DNA from: a virus
IMG/VR virus record: IMGVR_UViG_3300027506_000005
Span: 1 to 43,130 of that record
DNA: 43,130 nt
Direction: 5' to 3' (one strand)
This document shows, one piece after another, positions 1-6,916 of this stretch. The notes under the pieces were generated by a model that was not told the origin of the DNA, ran no database searches, and saw only the letters and a program-made list of their open reading frames with translations. A program made the translations under genes and the position numbers. The number at the start of each line of letters is the position of its first letter. The first letter of the stretch is position 1.

Positions 1-32
1 GCTTTGAAATCATCTACTCCGAGAATTGCCAT
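1..32 (-). CDS. 19: Tail tube protein (gp19-like), first codons only
   Basis: Only the first ten codons are present; the gene runs off the left edge. The start at 32 is preceded by a strong AAGGAG Shine-Dalgarno sequence about seven bases upstream and lies 11 bases after the tail sheath stop. The visible residues are MAILGVDDFK. The tail tube gene follows the sheath gene in T4-like phages, so position is the main reason for the call; ten residues cannot prove the family. Confidence 0.6.
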   Translation of the reverse strand, partial: MAILGVDDFK

Positions 33-43
33 TTTTTATCTCC

Positions 44-1795
44 TTACACCGTGCCTACGACTTCTTCGAAGTCAACACCTGTACGAACAGCAACAAAGTT
101 CAGAGTAACATAGTTGATTGAGCGAGCAGGTTTAATGAAAATGTTAGCAATAAACTCGTTGCGATCAACAATCTCTGCAGTGTTATTTGTTGCATCACAT
201 ACGACTTTGAAGTCTGTAATACCACGACGACCCTTTACTTCACGAAGTACAGGTTCTACAATGTTTACAAATTCTGCCCGAGTGAACTCATCGTTGAATT
301 CAAACATAACTTGTTCTGCCGCACGACCGATTGCTCTTTCAAGCACTAGGAATAGACGACGAACGTTGATACGATCGAATGCTGATGGGCGACCGAGTTT
401 AGTTTTATCACCGAACAACAGTACTCCTTGACCAGGAATATTTGCAATCGGGTTAACACCTGCTTTGTACAACGTATCACGCTGTGCTTTAGTAGCAGAG
501 TAAGAGATTGCAGTAATTCCAAGATACTGACCACGACGTGAACCAGCAGGAGAGAACCATGGAGCGCGATTAAGATCAGTTGCTGCCATGATACCTGCTG
601 TTGAAGATGCCGCAGGAATATGAATGTACTGATCGTTAAACTTATCATAGATCTTGAGATAGTTATTATCTGCTACAAGATAAGATGATGAGGTGAAGGT
701 ATTACCAGTTGTGACAATGTTAGTTGTCATTGTTGCTGTGTTAGTTAGGTTTACAACATCTGAACGAGCAGGTGATGCAGCAACTACACAGTCTTTACGA
801 AGTGATTGAGCAGTTGAAATGAGATCATTTACCACAGTTGTTTGATCTGAGCGTGATGTCATTCCAGGAGCGATTAAGAAATCAACTTCTACGATATCTT
901 TATCTTCAAAGAGATCAAATCCAGTTAGGTACTCAGAAGTTCCGAGAGAACCAGAATTTGCTCCGCTAGTGAAGTGGTGCGTTGACGCTGAATTTGTACT
1001 TGCATAATCTGCTGCGCCATCGATTGCTGTTCCAGCACCTGCTGTTTTAAAGTCAGAATCGAAACCTGCCATCCATACAAAGTCGGAACGATCATTGATA
1101 GCATTGATTGCGTAATTAGTAGTTCCGTCTGTATTTTTGGCATTGCTGCCTACTGATACAAAAGGATATCTTTCTAGGATCGTACCGCGAGTTCCGGAAA
1201 ACTCACCGCCAGAATCGATAACAACAATATGCATTTCATCATTAGATGCACCTGCTGCTGAGGCATAAGACGAAGTTCCAGGAGATGTGTCGAACTCAGA
1301 AGCATATGCCCATGCAGCAAATGCTGATTCTGATGCAGGACAGATTGATACTGCGATGCCGTTTCCTAGTTCGCCAGGATACTTAGCGACGAAAGTTTGA
1401 GATGCTGCAGCAAGTGATGCTTCCTGAGCGTCCCAGTCTGTTCCGTTTTTGACGGTTGGTACTGAAAGACCACCATCAGAATCTGTTGCGAGTTGCCCAG
1501 TGATTGACCGAGCATTTTTTGCTGATGACGTTACTTCCCGAACGACTTGGAGTGACCCTGAGTAGCGTAGGAAATAAGCAGCAGAATGAAAATCTATAGT
1601 GCTTGCGGAGTCTGGTGTAGCAAAAGTATTTGCGAGAGTTGTCTCGTTGTCAATTAATACTCTTTGCTCAGCAGGTCCCCAACGAAAGTTACCAACAATT
1701 GCGCCAGTAGTTGACTGCACGTTTGGAACGCCACCAGTCAGATCTATTTCTTTGACGACAACCGCTGGACTTGCAGACGGTGTTGAGAGTGCCAT
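44..1795 (-). CDS. 18: Contractile tail sheath protein (gp18)
   Basis: This is the sheath subunit that polymerises around the tail tube and contracts to drive it through the host envelope. The 583-residue length is somewhat below the 659 of T4 gp18. The N-terminus (SPAVVVKEIDLT, then VGNFRWGPAEQ) and the C-terminal domain from about residue 500 (FEFNDEFTRAEFVNIVEPVL, then GITDFKVVCD and IFIKPARSINYV) follow the usual sheath pattern of conserved ends with a variable middle. The variable region, about residues 90-330, is rich in Ser, Ala and Gly. A TATAAATA late promoter sits upstream at 1857-1864, so sheath and tube can be transcribed separately from the terminase genes. Confidence 0.96.
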   Translation of the reverse strand: MALSTPSASPAVVVKEIDLTGGVPNVQSTTGAIVGNFRWGPAEQRVLIDNETTLANTFATPDSASTIDFHSAAYFLRYSGSLQVVREVTSSAKNARSITGQLATDSDGGLSVPTVKNGTDWDAQEASLAAASQTFVAKYPGELGNGIAVSICPASESAFAAWAYASEFDTSPGTSSYASAAGASNDEMHIVVIDSGGEFSGTRGTILERYPFVSVGSNAKNTDGTTNYAINAINDRSDFVWMAGFDSDFKTAGAGTAIDGAADYASTNSASTHHFTSGANSGSLGTSEYLTGFDLFEDKDIVEVDFLIAPGMTSRSDQTTVVNDLISTAQSLRKDCVVAASPARSDVVNLTNTATMTTNIVTTGNTFTSSSYLVADNNYLKIYDKFNDQYIHIPAASSTAGIMAATDLNRAPWFSPAGSRRGQYLGITAISYSATKAQRDTLYKAGVNPIANIPGQGVLLFGDKTKLGRPSAFDRINVRRLFLVLERAIGRAAEQVMFEFNDEFTRAEFVNIVEPVLREVKGRRGITDFKVVCDATNNTAEIVDRNEFIANIFIKPARSINYVTLNFVAVRTGVDFEEVVGTV

Positions 1796-1856
1796 TTTTA
1801 TCTTCCTCTATTAAAATTATATGGTTCCATAATACGATTAGTCAAACTTATACCGT

Positions 1857-1864
1857 TATTTATA
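1857..1864 (-). promoter_or_regulatory. T4-type late promoter core upstream of the tail sheath gene
   Basis: Read on the minus strand this is an exact TATAAATA, the core recognised by gp55-type late sigma factors. It lies in the 80-base gap between the terminase stop at 1876 and the sheath start at 1795, about 60 bases before the start codon, which leaves room for a leader. Confidence 0.8.
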
Positions 1865-1875
1865 ATATTCTTAAA

Positions 1876-3483
1876 TTAAAGATTCGGATCAAAAACTACC
1901 GTTGTCGACCAACGATCATCCGCATCTTCTCGTTCTATTTGATCTATATAACTACTGCCATCGTCTATCACGCCAAAGGGAACCATATCATCTTCAATCG
2001 CTTTCATTTTTTGTTCAAATAGCATTTGTTTTAAATTAATATCAGTCATATCCGCAAAATATTGAGTAGAAACAAAATAACCGAACATAACTAGATTCAT
2101 CATTAGGTCGTCATGGTTTCCGTCACTCGCGGCATACGATGTACCCCTTGATTCAAACGTAGATATTTCAAGGATGGTTTGCTCGTCTACGATCTCTAGT
2201 TTGTTGCCTTCTAATATGTCTTTGATTGCGGAACAACCGAGTCTTTTACTTTTACGAGTTATTTCTATTCCGATAGCATTTGCTTTAATTTGTGATTCTA
2301 CATGAACGTTTTCATATTCTAAATCGTGATATAACCCATTACACACTACAGCACCTTGATCATTCGATTCTATAACAACGTATGCTTCGTTGTATAATTT
2401 CGCGAACTTATATATAATATTAGGGAAGAGAATAGGCGAGATAGTGTTATTGCGATATACAGCAACCTGTTTAAACGGTCTAGTGCTAATGTCGAGTATA
2501 TTAAAAGTAGAATAGTCCTGTCCTCTTCCCTTCGCAACATCAACGCACATGATGTACTCATGATCCTTTATAGGTTCATCGTAGACTAGGAAACTTCCAC
2601 CTTCTAAATTTCTTACTGGATCTTTTGCCCTTAAACCTAATAAGGTTTCGGCACCGATTAATGTATCTCCAGTACCAAAGAATGTATTACCAAACTCTTG
2701 GTCAAACTGAAGTTGACTTGTATTAGAAATTGTTTGCTTTTTCCAGTTCTCATCACGTCCAGGAACGTCAAACCAATCTACGCGAAACGATTTGAACTCG
2801 TTTATTTTCTGGACAGATCCTTCCCAAATTTTATGAAACTGGTTGCCAATTCCGTTTGCTGTTGATGTAATGATAACTTTAGTATCCTTACCCGACGATA
2901 CAACTGGATATGTCGAGGTATAAAATTCTGAAGCACGCTCAACAAAAGCAAACTCGTCAAGATAAAGAAGATTAACTGACATACCACGAATACTACTGCC
3001 GGAAGTAGCAGCAGCGAGAATACGGGAATTATTGCTGAATTCCAAAGAACCCTTATTAAGTGCTTTGGATCCTGGTTGAAGAAAGAACGGAATGTTTTCC
3101 AACATGAGCGTAATACGCGAGAGCATTTCCCGAGCAGTCGCACCCTTGTTCGCCAAGACGGCAATAGTTTTTTCACTATTGAAAAGCGCGAACCAGAGTA
3201 GGTACGCACAGGCACTGATAGACTTACCTGATTGACGACATGCGAGAACAATGTTAAACCTATTTTCGTTAAAATGTTCGAACATATTCTTTTGATAATC
3301 ATATAATTCGAACGGAACCAAACCTTCATCTAATGCAATTACCTTTACATATTTTTCGCAAAAGTATGTAGGGTCTTTCATGCATCTCTTATATTCCTTT
3401 AGTAAAGCAGGCGTCCATTGCTGAAGAACACCGTCTCTTTTTACATTAGGATTCCCGAGATACGATTCTTTCTGGTTCAACAT
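1876..3483 (-). CDS. 17: Terminase large subunit (gp17), ATPase and nuclease
   Basis: This motor packages concatemeric DNA into the prohead and cuts it to length. The ATPase half shows a Walker A-like motif ACRQSGKS at residues 81-88, Walker B LLYLDE at 172-177 and a coupling motif TSTANG at 206-211. The RNase H-like nuclease half shows Asp in CVDVAKG (about 315), Glu in VVIES (about 372) and the GNHDD cluster ending at 459. At 535 residues it is shorter than T4 gp17 (610). The start overlaps the gp16 coding end by 38 bases with no strong Shine-Dalgarno sequence, suggesting translational coupling to the small subunit. Confidence 0.97.
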   Translation of the reverse strand: MLNQKESYLGNPNVKRDGVLQQWTPALLKEYKRCMKDPTYFCEKYVKVIALDEGLVPFELYDYQKNMFEHFNENRFNIVLACRQSGKSISACAYLLWFALFNSEKTIAVLANKGATAREMLSRITLMLENIPFFLQPGSKALNKGSLEFSNNSRILAAATSGSSIRGMSVNLLYLDEFAFVERASEFYTSTYPVVSSGKDTKVIITSTANGIGNQFHKIWEGSVQKINEFKSFRVDWFDVPGRDENWKKQTISNTSQLQFDQEFGNTFFGTGDTLIGAETLLGLRAKDPVRNLEGGSFLVYDEPIKDHEYIMCVDVAKGRGQDYSTFNILDISTRPFKQVAVYRNNTISPILFPNIIYKFAKLYNEAYVVIESNDQGAVVCNGLYHDLEYENVHVESQIKANAIGIEITRKSKRLGCSAIKDILEGNKLEIVDEQTILEISTFESRGTSYAASDGNHDDLMMNLVMFGYFVSTQYFADMTDINLKQMLFEQKMKAIEDDMVPFGVIDDGSSYIDQIEREDADDRWSTTVVFDPNL

Positions 3484-3799
3484 CTACTATATCATCTTCT
3501 TGTAAAAGTTTTTGAATGTCAGCAGTAGATCCGAGGAAATAGTTATTTTGCTGATTCTCAACTTGTTTCACATCATCGTTTTTATCGATGTCTTTTTGCT
3601 TTTTATTTAGGTCCATCAACTTATCGTTTACGTCCGATATGTTTTTGATCATTCCTGAAAGAACTTCATATGCTCTAGGGTGTTCACTTTCCCGAGCGAC
3701 CTCTACCATCATTTCAAGTGATTCTTTGCCTTTTTCAATCAATTCATAATATGTATCGCGAGAATAATCGTAATCATTCTTAACATTACTATCAGACAT
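3446..3799 (-). CDS. 16: Terminase small subunit (gp16)
   Basis: A 117-residue acidic helical protein. The segments YYELIEKGKESLEMMVEVA, EHPRAYEVLSGMIKN and DVNDKLMDLNKKQKD match the DNA-recognition and oligomerisation helices of T4-type gp16, with the characteristic EHPRAYEV. It is expected to form a ring that regulates gp17 and DNA recognition. A GGAGG Shine-Dalgarno sequence about nine bases upstream supports this start. It ends inside the gp17 gene (38-base overlap), the usual tight 16-17 pairing. T4 gp16 is longer (164), the difference being mainly at the ends. Confidence 0.93.
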   Translation of the reverse strand: MSDSNVKNDYDYSRDTYYELIEKGKESLEMMVEVARESEHPRAYEVLSGMIKNISDVNDKLMDLNKKQKDIDKNDDVKQVENQQNNYFLGSTADIQKLLQEDDIVDVEPERIVSRES

Positions 3800-3802
3800 A
3801 GG

Positions 3803-4135
3803 TTAGAAACCTCCGCCGCCACTAGGAGCAACACCGAATGAAATAATTTTAAATTCACCGTTGGCACTATCTTTCACCCCTAAACAAGGATCACCGCCAT
3901 CACCGTCATTCAAGAAAATAACTGTTCCAGCACCAAACAAATTATAAGTTGCGCTATCCGCTTGGTTGAATGCCTGAAGCAAAGGTGTTTGTGCTGTAGT
4001 TGATGTTTTGTTAGCAATATATGCTGAGTCAACAATACCTGTAATGGTTGCAGAATCTGCTAGTCCAGCGAAGTTTGCATCTAATTCGCTATGAGTAAGG
4101 GGACCACCCTTAGTAGATCTGAGTGTAATCGCCAT
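3803..4135 (-). CDS. Small DS-rich protein between gp15 and gp16
   Basis: A 110-residue protein with no function I recognise. It opens MAITLRSTKGGPLTHSELDANF, which resembles the short N-terminal lead of phage fibre proteins (TKG..LT..ELD.NF). It carries the window-wide motif DSATITGIVDSAYI at residues 27-40 and ends in a Gly-rich tail (APSGGGGF). AAGGAG lies about ten bases before the start. It sits inside the conserved 13-14-15-16-17 block and is probably co-transcribed from the promoter before gp13, which suggests a small virion or fibre-associated component. Membership in the DS-repeat group is visible; the role is inference. Confidence 0.75.
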   Translation of the reverse strand: MAITLRSTKGGPLTHSELDANFAGLADSATITGIVDSAYIANKTSTTAQTPLLQAFNQADSATYNLFGAGTVIFLNDGDGGDPCLGVKDSANGEFKIISFGVAPSGGGGF

Positions 4136-4145
4136 CTGTATCTCC

Positions 4146-4943
4146 TTATGACAATCCGCTATCGAAAGTCAAATCGATATCTGTAGAGAATCCAAAGTCG
4201 CTATCTGGTAAACCGATAACTCCGCTTGGGTTTGGTGTAACTGTTATTGTTTCTATTTTAATATCGCTATCTGCTAGACCTTGATCCATCATGAATACAT
4301 CTGCCTTTGAAGTGCGAATAACTCCACCTGTGTTGATTCCGCCATAGAATGAAAGTTTCATCGTAAAATCTAATGTGTAGATAATAGTTCTACGAGATGC
4401 TAGATCTCCATCGAAATCATCAGAAAATGAAGTCCCCCCTAAAATTACAGGGATATCTTCTTTGAAGTCTGGATACTCACTCGGAAAAGGTTTAATGGTC
4501 AGAGTGTACTGTGGATTAAACGTAGGAAGAATCTGCTCAACAAGTTGTAAAGCATCATCTTGATTCTTAGCAATAATATTTAATTGAAATGAGATATCAT
4601 AGGGAACAGGTGAATAAAATTTCTGCCTATCATTATCTGTTAATCCTAGAGTCTTAAAATTACTGACTTTAGTGAGTTGCCTTGTATTATCATACGCGAT
4701 ACTCGTCATTTCAAAAGACATACGAGGAAGTTTCAAAGCAACCTTAGAGTCGTTTAAAAGATCTGGATTAGTCCTAATTCTTTCTAGGTACTTCGCTCTT
4801 GGACCATATGCTAATGGAACCTTCATCTGATTCAGTACAGAACCATCTTTAGCAAGTCTCACAACATACAGGTCATTGAACAGTCTACCGAATATAGAAA
4901 CTGCTTTTCTTATTTTTTGATGATAGAAATATGTACCGAACAT
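4146..4943 (-). CDS. 15: Tail sheath stabilizer/tail terminator (gp15)
   Basis: gp15 caps the finished tail and forms the docking surface for the head neck. The N-terminus MFGTYFYHQKIRKAV, then GRLFNDLYVVRL, matches the T4 gp15 opening (MFG.YFY...). Later segments VPLAYGPRAKYL, QLVEQILPTFNPQYTLTI and SRRTIIYTLDFTM correspond to VPITYASKEH, QIVEQILPYFQPHFN and SRRRIEWSLTFEV of T4. The 265-residue length is close to T4 (272). The start overlaps the gp14 stop as TAATG, so translation is coupled to gp14. The C-terminus contains DS-rich stretches like other virion proteins here. Confidence 0.95.
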   Translation of the reverse strand: MFGTYFYHQKIRKAVSIFGRLFNDLYVVRLAKDGSVLNQMKVPLAYGPRAKYLERIRTNPDLLNDSKVALKLPRMSFEMTSIAYDNTRQLTKVSNFKTLGLTDNDRQKFYSPVPYDISFQLNIIAKNQDDALQLVEQILPTFNPQYTLTIKPFPSEYPDFKEDIPVILGGTSFSDDFDGDLASRRTIIYTLDFTMKLSFYGGINTGGVIRTSKADVFMMDQGLADSDIKIETITVTPNPSGVIGLPDSDFGFSTDIDLTFDSGLS

Positions 4944-6100
4944 TAACTAGGATCTCCGAATGGGTTAGTTTCAGAGAAGTCAATGAAGTCATCTACATAT
5001 TGTTTTTCAAACTCTTGGTTTTGTTCAGTCTCTGACATTTGATTTATTTCTATTACCGCATTTGAAGTAAGACCAGTTGTTGCCCCTAATGTACTATTTA
5101 GTATCGCAGTTCCGCTGACAAACGTGTGGAACTTACCATCGTCTGCGCCAACATTAGCAAGGAATAAGTGTATCGAAGAATCAGAAGATGAATCCATAGT
5201 TATCGCTGTTATTTCACCGCTCATCTTCACGCCACCAGCAATCGTCTGATTAACTTCGTCACCTATATTGTAGGCACTGTCAATAGCAGAACCGCCAATA
5301 AACTGAATCGTGACTGCCGAGTCTGTAGTATAACCCCCACCGCTCGTGAGTGTTATAGCATTAACTGCTCCATCCGCAACAGTTGCTGTTGCTGTTGCTA
5401 TACCTGCGGAATCTGCTGTTCCGCCGTTGAATAGGATAGTTGGAGGTGTAGTGTAATAAGTACCACCTTGAGTTAATGATATTGTTGTGACTGTATTGCT
5501 ATCGTTTTGTGTAAGAGAAGCAGTTGCTTTCTTAGGAGCAATCATAGAAACTTTATAAAGATATGCATTATCTGTTTCAATATCTTGAACATCTTTAACT
5601 TGATTATCAAAGTCTTCACCAGCATATTCAAAGAGAGTACAACGCATTTTAAATACAGGAAGATTTTCTAACTGATAGAAAGGTTGCTCATGTTCAACCA
5701 TTCTGATCTCGAACATTTTATTCGTGAGCGGTAGGTATATCAGGTCGCCTTCGGTAGGACGATCTAGATCAATTCCACTACCTGCCATTCTATTTACTTG
5801 AGTCTTAAATCTAGACTTTGATACTACGAAAGTTGCTTCGTCTCGTATCTCTACGCCAAATCTAGTAAATAGGTCACCTTCACCGTCAAACCCTTCAGAG
5901 TTTTCGATGTACATTTCAATCTTATGAGAACTTGGGAATTTAGAAGTAGGATCATCTCCAAGTAACATATCTTCGTTTACGATATGTCTCGGTAGATAGT
6001 AAATATCTTGACCATAGATCTTCAATGCCTCAATGACTAGATCTTCATAGAGATTTTGTTCAGATCTTATTTTCTCTGAAAAGTAAAAATTTCTCGCCAT
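4943..6100 (-). CDS. 14: Neck protein gp14 with a beta-repeat insertion
   Basis: A head-completion neck protein joining portal and tail. Residues 1-185 carry the gp14 core (MARNFYFSEKIRSEQNLYED, then YGQDIYYLPRHIV, RFGVEIRDEATF and FEIRMVEHEQPFYQL), and the end (QNQEFEKQYVDDFIDFSETN) is also typical. Between them, from about residue 195 to 275 with a DS-rich continuation to about 345, there is extra sequence. This contains two repeats, GGTYYTTPPTILF and GGGYTTDSAVTIQF, each followed by an Ala/Thr strand. The protein is 385 residues against 256 in T4, and the insert explains the difference. A similar repeat pair occurs in gp8. The start lies four bases after the gp13 stop. Confidence 0.94.
   Translation of the reverse strand: MARNFYFSEKIRSEQNLYEDLVIEALKIYGQDIYYLPRHIVNEDMLLGDDPTSKFPSSHKIEMYIENSEGFDGEGDLFTRFGVEIRDEATFVVSKSRFKTQVNRMAGSGIDLDRPTEGDLIYLPLTNKMFEIRMVEHEQPFYQLENLPVFKMRCTLFEYAGEDFDNQVKDVQDIETDNAYLYKVSMIAPKKATASLTQNDSNTVTTISLTQGGTYYTTPPTILFNGGTADSAGIATATATVADGAVNAITLTSGGGYTTDSAVTIQFIGGSAIDSAYNIGDEVNQTIAGGVKMSGEITAITMDSSSDSSIHLFLANVGADDGKFHTFVSGTAILNSTLGATTGLTSNAVIEINQMSETEQNQEFEKQYVDDFIDFSETNPFGDPS
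5276..5518 (-). repeat. GGxYYTxPPT beta-repeat insertion in gp14
   Basis: Residues about 195-275 of gp14: GGTYYTTPPTILFNGGTADS and GGGYTTDSAVTIQFIGG, each with an ATATAT- or AVNAIT-type strand. Absent from T4 gp14 and matching in pattern the insertion in gp8. Confidence 0.7.
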
Positions 6101-6104
6101 AAAT

Positions 6105-6863
6105 TTATCCTAAGAAGAAGTCAGGTGGCATTTCGTTTTCTAACCTGATCCGCTCCCTCAGTTGCGTTATTTCATTAGTAGCATCATCAAATATCTGACG
6201 ACCGTTAAAAGTAACTCCTCCTGGCAACTGTACACCTTCGAATTTCATAAGGTTTGATCCCCACTGCAACTTAATCAGCGCAGTAGCATATTCTTTCAAC
6301 CACATATCATTATATACGGAAGTGTGTGTATCTGGATCGACTATGGAATAAATTTCAGCGATAATATAATCACCTGCTTTTATATCGTCTGCTTTGAATT
6401 CACCGAAGATATGAAGTCTGTCCTGATGCCGTGACCATTGAACTTGTGGTGTGCCATTCAACTTCATATCTAACATAGATAGGTATTGTTGCATCTGCTC
6501 GTAATATGCTAGATCTCCCGCAAAGTTCTGCAGGTCAGCAATATCATTAAGCATCATTTGATATTTGATATCGAAGAAGTTTCCTTGTGATCCGTTAAAT
6601 GAACTGGATACAGGAAACATTTTAGTAACGGTCATCACGTTACTAGAGATAGGAATATATTCGTTAGTCACGTCTTCTGACGTTACTTGGTGCTTTAAGT
6701 ATGTGCGGACGGTAGCATCAGAATGATACTCTTGATAATATTCTAATGCTTCGTCAATACGATCTTCAACCTGATCATCGTCAACGTTGATCTCGATTAC
6801 TGGGTCACCTAGTCTTCTTTTACAATAATCAATAAGATCTTGTCTGGATGATGGAACTGCCAT
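6105..6863 (-). CDS. 13: Neck protein gp13
   Basis: gp13 acts with gp14 to close the filled head and provide the tail docking site. The N-terminus (RQDLIDYCKRRLGDPVIEINV, then QVEDRIDEALEYYQEYH) is the conserved gp13 signature. The end, IRLENEMPPDFFLG, is the usual gp13 C-terminus. It has 252 residues against 309 in T4. GGAG lies nine bases before the start, and an exact TATAAATA late promoter lies 35 bases upstream. It is therefore likely the first gene of a 13-14-15-x-16-17 transcript. Confidence 0.95.
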   Translation of the reverse strand: MAVPSSRQDLIDYCKRRLGDPVIEINVDDDQVEDRIDEALEYYQEYHSDATVRTYLKHQVTSEDVTNEYIPISSNVMTVTKMFPVSSSFNGSQGNFFDIKYQMMLNDIADLQNFAGDLAYYEQMQQYLSMLDMKLNGTPQVQWSRHQDRLHIFGEFKADDIKAGDYIIAEIYSIVDPDTHTSVYNDMWLKEYATALIKLQWGSNLMKFEGVQLPGGVTFNGRQIFDDATNEITQLRERIRLENEMPPDFFLG

Positions 6864-6897
6864 ATCAAATAGTCTCCAAGTAAATAACTCTTTACCC

Positions 6898-6905
6898 TAT
6901 TTATA
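6898..6905 (-). promoter_or_regulatory. T4-type late promoter core upstream of gp13
   Basis: The minus strand reads TATAAATAGGGTAAAG in the 53-base gap between the LamG protein stop (6917) and the gp13 start (6863). The core is exact, and the GGGT extension is shared with the gp25 promoter at 37467-37474. Confidence 0.82.
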
Positions 6906-6916
6906 TGTTTTTTATT

